Both the position numbers and the translations under genes were made by a program. DNA of 64,000 bases from Gnetum montanum. Taxonomy: Eukaryota > Streptophyta > Gnetopsida > Gnetales > Gnetaceae. The notes under the pieces were generated by a model. The model did no database searches. It saw only the letters and a list, made by a program, of their open reading frames with translations, and was not told where the DNA came from. Below are positions 24,601-35,332 of this stretch, in pieces (the stretch's first letter is position 1; each line of letters starts with the position of its first letter). The DNA lies in NCBI GenBank assembly GCA_015680685.1, contig MNCI01035156.1, positions 541,572 through 605,571 of the forward strand, read 5' to 3'.

Positions 24601-26052
24601 AAAAAATGGGATTCGTGGTGCCTTGGCTATTTTGTAGTTCAACTAGGAACTTGGGGGAATTGCAAAATGGGTTGATGAAACTAAAATGCAAAAACTAATA
24701 AAAAATATGAATAATGCACAAAAAATAAATAAAATGTATTTTATCAACAAAATCCAAAATCTTGAAACTATATTGATAAAGAATAAAGAATAAAATAGAG
24801 AAATGTGTACAAATGATGCCTAAGTGGAGAGAAGGGGGTTTACTTACATAGGGGTTTAGGATCCATTGAAGTCAATGCAGTCAACTCCATTATTTGAATA
24901 TCCTACCACTCCTAATGCTATCAAACCTCCTATGTTGCCACTCTAGATCTGCAATTTTGGCTATGGTGGAGGTTGAGAAGTGTGAAGAATCCAAGTTATC
25001 CAAATTTTCTATGCTAAAGGTTGGGAATCCTAGGAATGTATCATGGAGGTAAAAAACTTACAAATCCCAAAGGATAGTTATAGGGTTGCAAGATCATAGG
25101 GGTTCCATGTTGGGAATACTCAATGAGCAATGTTTATGTAGGGGTTTGCAAGTGCTCTAGGTTGTGCCAGAGTGGTGGAACTAGAAAATTGTTGAACTTG
25201 TGTATCAAGAATTGCTAAACTTGTCAGAGGATTTGAAATTTGTAAATGGCATTTGGAGTTTGCTTTTATAGGTTTTACACCATGAATAGGGCTACAAAAT
25301 GGTAGTAATTTGGCTATGATTTGGCTGTACAATGGCTGAAAATTGGTTGTCAAATTGCTGTAAATTTCTACCTCGTACAAGTGAGATGGATGCCCAAATT
25401 TGGGGGGTTACCATATATAGTAAGTACCTTCCCCCCATGCCCATTTCATTTACTATAAATACTAATAGGGACACACCTTCTACGCTAGAGATGAATCTTC
25501 TATGTTGAGCCTTCTACCATGCTTACTGAAGTTGTTGGTTAATGTTGGAGTGCATAGAGTGATGAAATTTGGCTTTTGTGGATTCCATACTGGGGACATG
25601 CAGTTTCCACATTGGAAGTGGAGGCTCCACACTAAGGGGGAAAGGTTTCCATGTTATACATGTAGTCTCCATGGTGAGGGGGAAATTTTTCAAGTTGAGG
25701 GGAAAACCTCCTTTCCACACTAGGGGTAGGTGAGATTTACCCGCATACATGTGTTTCTAGTGTAGAAAAGTGTATACTCCATATAAAAACCAACAAATTG
25801 CCATTTTGGCATTCCAAAAGGCATTTTGGACCTCCCCAAGTCCAAATATAGAGAGTAGATGAATTTTTTCACTTGGGTAATGACGCTTTGACCACTTATG
25901 AGGTATTTTTCAACCTAAAAAGTATGGAATATGTGAGATTATCCCTCATGGATCATAATCTTCACATTTACAATAACATTTTGCCTTAGGCTTCATGGGG
26001 TGAAAGCTACATGATATAAACTAGTTATGACATGCAAATTTTTGTGGTGTTT
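24601..26052 (-). repeat. probable LTR of a second gypsy element (E), minus orientation
   Basis: A non-coding block lies between the leader of element C and the integrase tail at 26291. On the minus strand it is preceded by a purine-rich run, CAAAGAGGGG (about 26055-26064), a candidate polypurine tract. It contains a TATA-like CCTATAAAAGC (about 25275) placed as an LTR promoter would be. It then runs as A+T-rich sequence towards about 24600. It is not similar to the B/D or A/F LTRs. I cannot fix clean TG...CA ends, and a second copy is absent, so LTR identity is inferred from position and promoter-like features. Confidence 0.4.
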
Positions 26053-26199
26053 TAAGGGCCCCTCTTTGTTGGTGCCTAGAGGGTTGACTTGAGAGGCATC
26101 AACAAAGAATAAAAAACATCACTACATACAAGCCACATAAAATAACAAAACCAAGCTACCTAGGTCACAATTGTTGCTAGTTTAACATCATGGCATGCC

Positions 26200-26560
26200 A
26201 ATGTACCAATTTAAGGTGTTGCAGGCCATGGTGTAAGTTTAAGGCCTGGGCAAGCTATTTAAAGTAGCCTCAGTTGTTGATGATCATCAACTACATATAA
26301 TATGGCTTCAAATAAGAATGATTAACTAGATTTGTCAACTTGTTTCCATCCATGTTAGCTATTCTGAATGTTCCATTCTCATAGGCTCTGGTGACAAGGA
26401 AGGACCTTTCCCAATTGGCTAAGAATTTATCCACATCCTCATGGACGGCTTTGAGGATCAAGTCACCCTTCTTGGTTTTACGCATGGTCAAGTTATGGTG
26501 ATGCTGTCATTTCTACCTGTCTTGATAGTGTTTGATGTGAGTGTTTGCACACATTGCAAT
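26200..26560 (-). pseudogene. gypsy element E integrase C-terminus (Tat-like)
   Basis: Here the end of a gypsy pol frame can be read on the minus strand. MRKTKKGDLILKAV is followed by FLANWERSFLVTRAY, then GTFRIANMDGNKL and LKPYYM at the stop. This is the GPF-type module ('GDLVL...NWEGPF.V...G.YRL...DG') that closes the integrase of Tat-type elements. It differs from the tails of elements C and D. Upstream sequence (to about 26560) still reads HIKHYQDR between stops, then similarity ends. Only this tail of element E is present, so it was truncated or broken by later events. Confidence 0.7.
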
Positions 26561-26639
26561 TACTAGATATTGAATGATCATGCTAAAACACTTCATCATT
26601 GTGGATTCAACATAAAATCTTTCATTTCTCTACTAAAAA

Positions 26640-26925
26640 TGAAAAACATGCCTCAATTTAAAAGACACATATCCAGCAAATCTACTAAATAATTCCTAGT
26701 GATTTCTAAAATAGATATAAATCTTCGATTAGGACTAATGCAAGATTTAAAGGAAAGAAGTAATTGAACATCTGCAGAGACCTCAATAGTAGCTACAGTG
26801 CTAGCTAATGTTGCTTCATAGAATTGAAGAAGCTCAACCCATGTTGTTATGAGCAAAGCTGATAACAAGATGATATAACAGAGTTTGAAATTAGCATCCA
26901 TTTTTGTTTTCATGGGTGTTAAGCA
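26640..26925 (-). pseudogene. possible LRR receptor-kinase N-terminus, remnant
   Basis: The minus-strand frame 26653-26913 begins MKTKMDANFKLCYIILLSA and continues hydrophobic, looking like a secretory signal peptide. About 45 residues in comes DVQLLLSFKSCIS, which fits the start of the N-terminal cap of plant leucine-rich-repeat receptor kinases (D..LL.FK..I). In another frame just downstream (about 26630-26690), FAGYVSFKLRHVF resembles the cap's closing F-TGV-C-RH-V pattern. If so, the remnant has one frame break and stops before any repeat or kinase domain. The match is short, so a chance hydrophobic frame remains possible. Confidence 0.35.
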
Positions 26926-26929
26926 AAAT

Positions 26930-28837
26930 GGTATGCCTAGATCTGCAAACTAATTTAGAACTCATATTGGGATGTCTCAGAGTAAAATAGAGTCATTTTT
27001 GTTTTGTTTTTTGGTTTTTTTCTACCTGCTCTAGGAAAATAGAAAATGGAAAAGTTATAGCAAGTTAGACTTGACACTTAATTTGGACTATTTCACCTCA
27101 TTGAAAAAGTCTATTTTCCTAGAGTAAATGAGAAAGGACAAAATGGCATTAAATGCATTTTCACATCTTGTGAGTGTAACGAATACAGACACAAACTCCA
27201 TTCCCATCCCATGGAACACAAAATTTCATATAGCTTAGCTTTTTGCAGTCAATCAACCAATCAATTCATAGATTAAAATGGATATGTTATATGTACAACA
27301 TGTAAAGCAAAGCCAAAACCACACCCACTATTGTTTTGTTGATGCAAATCAACCTTTGCTAGTTTGGTCGTAGATTAGAAAATTCTACTATGAAAATTCC
27401 AAAAGGTATGTAGGCACACAACAGTGATGCAAGAAGAAATCAAATATAGTTGGATGAATTACATTAACATATAAAAAAATTACGCAAAATTATTCATTGA
27501 GGAAAACGAGGCATATTACAAGGTAGAGTGTCTTTTTCCACCATTGTTGAAAACTTTGTTAACATAAACCTCATCCAAATAAGTTCTAAGCATCAAGACA
27601 GAGATCTAAATGGCTTTGATACCAAATGTAAGATTATCAAATGTAAAACATTGATCAAAATATGTATCTAACTAAATTGCACAAAATTAACAAGATGCAA
27701 AAATAAACCAAAAATTGACCTCCAACCATTAATGCTCTCGATGGGGATGTAGAGAGTGTCTTGAAATCTTCTATCACAGTAATGCTTAACAATAATGGTG
27801 TATGCAAACTAAGAATGTTTGTGATAGGGACCAAAACTGTAACACTATCATGAGTTTGATATCTTATGGTGCCTTTTGTTCTCTCATCAAGAACATTTTA
27901 TAGGGCAAAAAAAAAAATAGTTACCAAGGATTAACTTTTGATTTAAATGGGAAATATAATATCATTTTTTGTGGAAACCATTACAACAAATTTAGTTGGT
28001 TTCAATTTTAAAACTATTTGTTTTCCAAAAGGTGTAAACGTTATAATTGGACTTTAAACAGTTACATTGAAACCATTTGTTTTCCATAATGCGTAAATGG
28101 TCACATTGAAACTTTAGGTAACACATAAACAGTTATATTATTTCACTTGGTCTCCATATTTATCCTAATATCCATTAAACCCAACTTTTAAGAAATAAAT
28201 ACATGAATCATGGCAGTAGGTTCTTCTCTAAATGTAATATTATCTTCCATGTATTGCAATGTATTATTTCTCAAACTTAATTCCTTATTTGGTAACCACA
28301 CTTTATGAATTCATTATTTAGTTCTTGCACCTTCCTGATGTTTTCAAATTCTCATAATATTTTCTGTTGTTGATTCAGAATCTTCTAACTAAAGATGGAA
28401 AATCCTCCAAGAAAAATGGCTATCTAGTGATAGTAGTGTGTACTCACCCACTGCACACAGGCTGGTATATATAGATTGTTTTCGGTAGCTGTTTATATTT
28501 CCAATATTTAGCATAATGATTATTGATGTTTGTGTACATCCTAGGTATATTTTCTAGAATGTTCCTGGTAGTAAAATAAGACAGCATGCCCAAATTTCAA
28601 AGAGTGGATTGTGTGGAAAGCATTTCCCTTCAAGTCATTGTCACCTGTTATCCCGAAAACACGTAATTGGACTCTTCAGCATTGACAGAGTAAAAATTGT
28701 TATGCAGCCGCTTTCGGGGTAGAGTCATCTTTATCTTGTACGTGCTTTATTTTATTTATGAGCAAATCCTTATTCACATAGTGCTATATCAGGGAATATG
28801 GTTGTTGAATCATCTCATCTTTATTCGTTTTTTTCCA
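26930..28837. other. upstream region of the DUF247 gene, possible copia LTR remnant
   Basis: No gene is recognisable. At 27611-27625 TGGCTTTGATACCAA, read on the minus strand as TTGGTATCAAAGCCA, is close to the initiator-methionine primer site of copia elements. It adjoins TGTAAGATTATC (27628), which could be the end of a minus-oriented LTR. I could not find the other LTR end or coding sequence. The remainder, up to a pyrimidine-rich splice-acceptor-like TTTTTTTCCAG ending at 28838, may hold the promoter and a 5' untranslated exon of the DUF247 gene. Confidence 0.3.
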
Positions 28838-28885
28838 GATGATGGATAGATGATTTCACAGAGAAGCAGAACTCAATTAGAAGCT

Positions 28886-28929
28886 TTGCAGAACATCTAC
28901 GTACCGCTTGCAGAACATCTACGTGCCAC
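28886..28929 (+). repeat. 22-bp tandem duplication before the DUF247 start
   Basis: TTGCAGAACATCTACGTACC (28886 on) is repeated 22 bases later with G for A, ending immediately before GCCACCATGG. The unit is not a multiple of three. This suggests it lies in untranslated sequence and that the real start is the ATG at 28931. Confidence 0.9.
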
Positions 28930-28930
28930 C

Positions 28931-30581
28931 ATGGCCGAGGGAGGTGGGCATGTCCATGTAGCAATTGATATTATTGCTGATGAATTGCTTGCACTGTGCA
29001 ATAAGAGGCATCACACAGCAACAACAGAGCCTTTGCCCTGTATTGTGAGAGTGCCCAAGATTCTGAGAGAACTGAACACAAAGGCTTATGTCCCTGAGGT
29101 GGTTGGCCTAGGCCCATATCACCACCACCACTTCAACCCACTTCAACCTCAGATCTCACAAACTAAAGGCCATTGACCGTGCTTTAAGACGATTGCTGGA
29201 TCACCAGTGTTTGGAAGCCACCGATAAAAATGTTAAGGATTTGCTGCAAAAACTGCGTGTTTATGTGACCTCTTTTGAAAACGAAATCAAAGCATGCTAC
29301 CCTGAAGATTTTGAGTTTCATGCAGATGTCTTCATGTTAGATGCTGTTTTCCTCCTCGAGTTATGCTTTTCTTACAGCCAACGGAAGATGAGCGATGGCT
29401 TTCATCCCCTCCTGGATTACAGAACGTTGCTGACATGTGTGGGTACGTATGTGCAGAGAGACTTATTTAAACTGGAGAATCAGATTCCGCTTGCTCTTCT
29501 GTGTGAGCTGATCGCCTGGAAAGGCATGTTCCCTCGCTCACAAGATACTCATGGTGACTTTTCTTTTGAGCTGATTATTGAGTCATTTCCATTCATAAAA
29601 TGGGCTGAGGATCTACAACAAATGATGAAGGATGAGCCTCGACCAAAACATTTAATAGAATATTCACATCGCTGCATAGTGAAATCCATGCGGTAAGTCA
29701 TCAATCTCAAACTTTCATTGACTTGAGATCTTTCTAGTTATTACAATTTACAAATATGTATGCTCTGAACTAACTGAAAAATGAAATACCGCCATATCAT
29801 TGCTCTGCCTTCTAGGTAAGACGCATAAGATATCTCACTAGTCAATAGTCTTGTTGTAATTTCTTTTCAATTTCAAATGAAAAAAAAAAATTAACTGTAA
29901 TGAATAAATAGCCTTGCCAACGAAGTAAATTGGACAGATCAGATTTCCGGACAAGAAGCTGCAGCGGCAGATATTGGAAATGCTGTTGTGAAAAATTCCT
30001 AAGGAAGCCTAAGGAAGAACAAAACGATTACTGGGTAATTCCTACAGCCAAAGAGCTAGAGAGAGCAGGAATTGTTGTGAAGTCATCAGACGACAACAAT
30101 CTGTGCTTCAAACCAGGGCGATTTAAACTGAGGGGTCATCTGCATCTTCCCAAGCTGTGGATAGAAGACAACTCCGAAGTGATGTTGAGAAACATGATAG
30201 CATATGAGGAATTTTGCCAGAAACCTGGTCAAAGATTCTTTAACAGATACATGTCGCTCATGACCGATCTCATCCAGACTGATAGCGACGCAGCACTTCT
30301 TATCAGGCAAGGAATTATACAAAATTTTCTTGAAAACAATGAGTGTTGCCCATCTTTTCAACCGCCTCAACATGCTTATCACAGTGGACAAAATAAAAGA
30401 GATCGATAAGGAAATTGTGAGAGAATTAAGGACATACTATAAGAGCTCGCTCAGAGTGATGCTTCGCGAATTCATTAAGACTATTTTTGCAAATCCGTGG
30501 TATGCCTGCGCAACCATTGCTGCAGTCGTCGTTCTTGTCTGTACAGTTATTGAGGCTGTTTACGCCGTGAAATCTGCTTGA
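28931..30581 (+). pseudogene. DUF247 domain protein gene with frame breaks
   Basis: This gene belongs to the plant-specific DUF247 family: single-pass membrane proteins, mostly of unknown role, some linked to self-incompatibility or defence. I prefer the ATG at 28931 (context GCCACCATGG) over the in-frame ATG at 28850. Family blocks in order are: VRVPKILRELNTKAYVPEVV and GLGPYHHH (29044-29131), RSHKLKAIDRALRRLL (29151-29198), the acidic central domain with DAVFLLELCF (29340-29369) and LENQIPLALLCELI, then after an intron IPTAKELERAGI, LHLPKLWIEDNSE and MIAYEEF. It ends VAHLFNRLN and a C-terminal membrane helix, WYACATIAAVVVLVCTVI. Breaks are a 10-bp duplication near 29131-29150 and an extra T at 30344; a third is possible near 29990. 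It is otherwise well preserved, so it is either a recent pseudogene or affected by sequence errors. Confidence 0.88.
29693..29911 (+). other. probable intron of the DUF247 gene
   Basis: A consensus donor, GTAAGT, starts at 29693 right after the codon for methionine in KSM. The 3' border is either the AG at 29910-29911 or the AG at 29924-29925. Using the first, translation runs through a natural-looking stretch (ISGQEAAAADIGNAVV) but hits a stop unless one A is added to the A-run near 29992. Using the second, the frame is open to 30409 without further change but starts with an unusual cysteine/arginine-rich stretch. Confidence 0.6.
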
Positions 30582-30589
30582 CTCCAGCA

Positions 30590-31053
30590 CTCACTATTGT
30601 TATTAGTACTATTATCCAGAAGTGTCTCTTTGTATTGTTTTAATTTGCAGAGGGAAGCAGAGGCATATTACAAGGCTGTCCCTCCATGCCCATAGGTTTT
30701 TTTCAGTCTGCCTAGTTTGCTTGTTTGTTATAAATGCTTCCCTTAGTTGACATTAATGGATACATGGATTTACCGAAGTATTTACTGATCTATTTCTGTT
30801 TTTGTATGAAAAATGGATTTGATACATGTGCATTACAAGCAATTCATCAATATTGATCCTTGCATCTGTACCTTCAACCCATGACACATCAGAGCAATAA
30901 ATTTCTTTTGCTACCAACGTGTTTGATTGGTTGCAGTGGTATATGTTGAATCTATCTATCGGGATGTTGAATTCAAATAAACATATCTTTAAAAAATATA
31001 TATTTATAAACTTATAGAAATGAGAGTATCTGAACTGAAGAAGGGTTACTAAG
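30590..31053. other. 3' flank of the DUF247 gene
   Basis: This presumably contains the 3' untranslated region and ordinary intergenic DNA. No clear polyadenylation signal stands out. It ends at the target-site duplication of the copia element, which inserted about 470 bases past the stop codon. Confidence 0.4.
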
Positions 31054-31058
31054 TCAAA

Positions 31059-31344
31059 TGTTAAATTCAGAAACAGATAAAGAACCCAAGAAAACAAAAA
31101 ACACAGGCAACATACACAGCTTTGTCTGGCGTTTAGGCAAGCACACCTCAGGAAATACATGAAAATTGTTATTAAATAATAATTGCTAGATACAATTATT
31201 GAAACAACAACATTTTTGGGCCGTTACGAAAGAGAACGGAAACTAGAGTAACTACTGGTTAACTATTGCTCTAACTGATGTTAATTACTGCTAACTATTG
31301 CTCACTGTTGTTAACTAGTTTTGACCCATGTTGGATACTTAACA
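31059..31344 (-). repeat. 3' LTR of the copia element
   Basis: 286 bp, from TGTTAAATTCAG to GGATACTTAACA in plus orientation, with TGTTAA/TTAACA inverted ends. It is nearly collinear with 35333-35634. The purine-rich tract lies directly to its right. Confidence 0.95.
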
Positions 31345-31357
31345 ATCTCCCACTTGG
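31345..31357 (-). other. polypurine tract of the copia element
   Basis: Minus-strand CCAAGTGGGAGAT abuts the 3' LTR. Such a purine-rich tract primes plus-strand DNA synthesis during reverse transcription. Confidence 0.7.
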
Positions 31358-31392
31358 AGACTGATCAAACAAAAAACAATGCCTCCTCATTG

Positions 31393-32945
31393 CTAACCAT
31401 GGAGGCCTGCTAAGGTTGTGCAAAGTTTCAGCTTAGCAAAGGTGACTGCTTTGGTTAACATGTCTGCAGGGTTGTTTGAACCAGGAATCTTCCTCAGCAA
31501 TAATGTTCCATCATCTATCAATTCCCGGAAATGATGATACCTCAGCTGAATGTGTTTGGATTTGGAATGGAAGACTGGATTTTTAGCTAGATGTATGACA
31601 CTTTGACTATCAGTGAAAAGTTCATTGTTGTCTTGTGTCTTACCCAATTCTTTTAGAAGACCCTTCAACCATATCATCTCTTTTCCAACTTCTGTGATAG
31701 CCATATATTCTGCTTCTATGGTTGAGAGAGCAATGCTCTGTTGAAGTCGAGACATCCAGCTCACAACCGTGTTGCCCATGGTAAAGAGACAACCAGTGGT
31801 GCTCTTCCTGCTATCCAAGTCCCTTCCCAGATCTGCATCAGAAAAACCCTGTAGTGTAATGCTACTCCTTTTAAAACAAAGTGTCATACTTGAAGCTCCT
31901 TTTAGATATCTTAGGAGCCACTTTACAACTTCCCAATGCTCCCTTCCTGGATCAGACATAAACCCGCTAACAACTCCCACTACATGAGCTATGTCTGGCC
32001 TAGTACATACCATAGCATACATCAAGCTTCCAACTGCTAAAGCATAAGGTACTTTGGCCATGTGTTTTCTCTCCTCATCTGTCTTTGGTGCCTGCTCCTT
32101 GGAGAAATGAACATGACTTCCCATAGGAGTATTTCTGATCTTGGCATCTTGAAGACTAAACCTTTTTAGCAACTTTCCTATGTACTTTTCTTAAGATAGA
32201 TTCAACAATCCCTCTGATCTATCTCTAGATATTCTCATCCCAAGTATCTGCTTAGCTGGCCCCAAATCTTTTATCTCAAATTTTCTTGCCAATTGCCGCT
32301 TTAAGTTATTGATCTCCTTCATGCTAGTCCCTGCAACTAGCATATCATCAACATATAACAACAATATTATATAACAGTCATTAGTATTCTTGAAATAGCA
32401 ATAGTGATCCATCTTGCTTCAAACAAAGCCATTTTTACACATAAATCCATCAAACTTTTTGTACCATTGCCTTGGAGCCTGCTTCAACCCATACAGGCTT
32501 TTCTTCAATTTACACACTAGATTTTCCCTCCATGGAACTTGGAAGCCTTTTGGTTGTGTCATGTAAATTTCTTCTTCGAAGTCACCATGTAGAAATGCAG
32601 TTTTGACATCTAGCTGCTCTAGATGCAAATCATGAGTAGCCACAATGCTTAGCACTACTCTAATGGTAGTCAACTTTACTACAGGTGAAAAAATTTCTAT
32701 GTGGTCAATTCCCTTTTTCTGTTGGAAACCCTTAACTACTAACCTTGCTTTGTATCTTTTGCTGCCGTCATGTTCTTCCTTGACCCTGTACACCCACTTA
32801 TTTTGTAATGCCTTCTTTCCTTCTGGCAACTCAGTTAGTGTCCATGTCATATTTTTGTGGAGTGACTTCATCTCATCTCTCATACCCACCTCCCACTCAA
32901 CACAATCTGTTGCATACATTACTTCATCCAAACATTCTGGTTCCC
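31393..32945 (-). pseudogene. copia reverse transcriptase and RNase H
   Basis: The reverse transcriptase starts with LDEVMYATDCVEWEVGM and continues LQNKWVYRVKEEHDGSKRYK, LDVKTAFLHGDFEEEIYM and KSLYGLKQAPRQWYKKFD. It reaches the catalytic LLYVDDMLVAG (about 32332-32364), whose aspartate pair is intact. The tether and RNase H follow at 31393-32172: GFSDADLGRDLDSRKSTTGC, STIEAEYMAITE, FTDSQSVIHLAKNP and NPADMLTKAV. Stops at 32419-32421 (TGA) and 32191-32193 (TAA) split the frame. A shift near 32945 separates it from the integrase part. The final stop at 31393 looks natural. Confidence 0.95.
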
Positions 32946-33023
32946 AGTGTCAGTCAACAATATGTAATGTAACGAGGGAGAGTACCTTTCTCTAGGATTT
33001 GGTGTTCTTGCAGACCTTCTCAA

Positions 33024-34145
33024 CTAAGGCTCTGGTGTGGCTGTTTCTGCAACGTCATTTTCATTTTCAGCTATCTTGTTTCCAAGATTTGCTTGAATCT
33101 TTCCATCCACATCTCTCTTAGATATCTCTTCCAATTCAGCCTTCTCACATTCCTTTTCTTGCTTCCCTGCAATGTTGGATTCTAAACCGAACCTATCCTT
33201 GTACACCATGTGTTCATTAAAAATGACATCCCTGTGTCTGATAATTTTCCTATTTGGATCATTCTAGAAACGATAACCAAAATTATTGGAGCCGTAGCCA
33301 ATAAAATAACATTTCTTAGCTTTAGGATCTAGCTTATCTCTATCATTTAAATCAATATGCACATACGAGACACACCCAAAAATTTTCAAATGTGAAAGAT
33401 TTACCTCCTTCCCAGTCCATACCTCCTCTGGTATTCTGAACTCCAATGGAATTGAAGGTGCGCGATTAATGAGGTAGGTTGTTGTGTTAACTGCATCTGT
33501 CCAAAAGAACTTTGGTAGCCCAGAGTGTATTTTCATGCTCCTAGCTCTTTCATTCAAGGTTCTGTTCATCCGTTCAGCAACATCGTTTTGCTCTGGCGTT
33601 CTTGGAACTATCTTGATCATCCTGATTCCATTTTCTGAACAGAAATTCTTGAATTCTTACCTGTCATATTCCCCTCCATTATCTGACTTTAGACATTTTA
33701 TTTTTAAACCAGTCCGATTTTCTACTTCATCTTTCCACCTTTTAAAAGTAGCAAACACATCATATTTATTTTTAAGAAAATAAACCCATACCTTCCTAGT
33801 GGAATCGTCAATGAAGGTGACACAATAGCTTGAGCCTCCAAGAGACTTCACTGGAGCTGGCCCCCATACATCTGAATGCACCAGTTCAAGCTTTTCAGTC
33901 TGTGGTATCCTCCCTATCTCTGAGAAAGCAACTTGTTTTTGCTTCCCATAAACACAATCTTCACACAAGCCAACATCATCACACTTAAAATTTGGTAACT
34001 TTCCCTTCGAAGCCAACAACTTCATACCTTTTTCACTCATCTGCCCAAGTCTTCAGTGCCATAGGACTAAATCACCATCATAGTTAGCAACTGCAACTGC
34101 ATATTTCTTTGCTGTAGTCATGTACAATGTTCCCACCGTACTACC
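33024..34145 (-). pseudogene. copia integrase
   Basis: The integrase starts after the protease with a GAG-pre-integrase stretch ending LGQMSEKGM. The zinc-binding region contains CEDCVYGKQ. Core motifs are LELVHSDVWGP and YCVTFIDDSTRKVWVY, with the second acid in KSDNGGEYD and the glutamate in PRTPEQNDVAERMN. All three catalytic acids are therefore present. It continues through INRAPSIPLEF and LKIFGCVSYVH to CYFIGYGSNNFGYRF. In-frame stops lie at 34053-34055 (TGA), 33657-33659 (TAA), 33264-33266 (TAG) and 33024-33026 (TAG). Confidence 0.94.
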
Positions 34146-35300
34146 TCATGCAAAAACCAAGTTTCCCTTGGTAATCTTCCATGATATATCATCAAATGTT
34201 GTTGTATACCCATCCAAATCCATCTGGCTCATGGAGATTAAATATTTCTTAAGTCCAATAACATGTCTTACATCTTGCAATTTCCATTGCATCCCTTGGG
34301 TGGTTTTTATTTCAACTTCACCCTTCCCCACAATATCCAAAGGTTCATCATTTGCAAGATAAACCTTTCCAAACTTCCCTGCAACATAATTGTGTAACAA
34401 TTCCTCCCATGGAGTGGAGTGGAATGAAGCACCTAAATCCAGAATCCAAGATTCAATGGGATTTTCCACATAGCAAATCAAAGCATCAGCAATAATCTCC
34501 TTTGTTGCATTCGCTGATTCATCATCTTGAGTATGATTTTTCTTCTTCTTTGGTGCCCTGCACTGATTTCTAAAGTGACCCTTTTTATCACAATTCCAGC
34601 AAACAACTTCCCTGTGATTTTTAGATTTTCCTTTGCCTCTCGACTTTGATCTACCATTACTAGGGTTTTGACCACATTGTGAGCTCCTACCTCTGCTTTT
34701 TGTATTCAAAGCAGACCCTGAGGATTCGCTTGAATCCCTTATGCGAATGTCCTTGCTAAGAATCAAGTCTCGAATATCATTCAACTTTAATTTTAAAGTA
34801 CCTGATGAGCTACTCACAGTAGTCACTATTGCAGACCAACTCTCTAGCAAAGATGACAGCCAAATCAATGCCTGGATTTCATCTTCAAAGGTGATCGCCA
34901 CTAAATTCAATTGACTAATTATCGTATTGAATTCATTGATGTGATTTGTAACTGATGCACCTTCACCCATCTTTAGATTGAACAACCGATGCATCAAATA
35001 TACCTTGTTTGCAGCAGATGGTTTTTCATACATACTTGACAACGTTTTCATTAAACCTGCAGTGGTTGTCTCATTAACAATGTTGAATGCAACGTTTCTT
35101 GCCAATGTCAATCTAATCACACCAACTGCCTGGCGATCTAAGAGATTCCAATCTTCTTGATCTATTTGATCTGGCTTCTTCCCTAGCAGTGGTTCATGCA
35201 ACTTCTTTTGATACAAATTATCTTCAATCTGCATCTTCCAGAACCCAAAGTTTGTTCCATCGAGTTTGTCGATCCAAACTTTTCCATCGTCGGATGCCAT
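34146..35300 (-). pseudogene. copia gag and protease
   Basis: The reading frame starts at the ATG at 35298-35300, fifteen bases past the primer site. The gag has the copia UBN2-type fold: LDGTNFGFWKMQIEDNLYQK, then LDRQAVGVIRLTLARNV, then LMHRLFNLKMGEGASVTNHI. A basic linker follows, then the zinc knuckle CWNCDKKGHFRNQC (about 34560-34601). The protease active site reads WILDLGASFHSTP (about 34418-34456). The usual D-S/T-G is D-L-G, which should abolish activity. The frame ends at a TGA (34146-34148) in a place where relatives read on into integrase. Confidence 0.94.
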
Positions 35301-35315
35301 TGCTCCCACTGATTC

Positions 35316-35330
35316 GTGGCTCCGATACCA
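35316..35330 (-). other. primer binding site, tRNA-iMet type
   Basis: Minus-strand TGGTATCGGAGCCAC, two bases inside the 5' LTR, differs by one base from the usual plant copia site TGGTATCAGAGCC. Confidence 0.92.
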
Positions 35331-35332
35331 GT

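Noticed and set aside
30753-31160. 135-residue minus-strand frame next to the DUF247 gene
   Set aside because: It runs across the edge of the copia LTR, has no domain and is hydrophobic low-complexity; a related frame exists at the other LTR.
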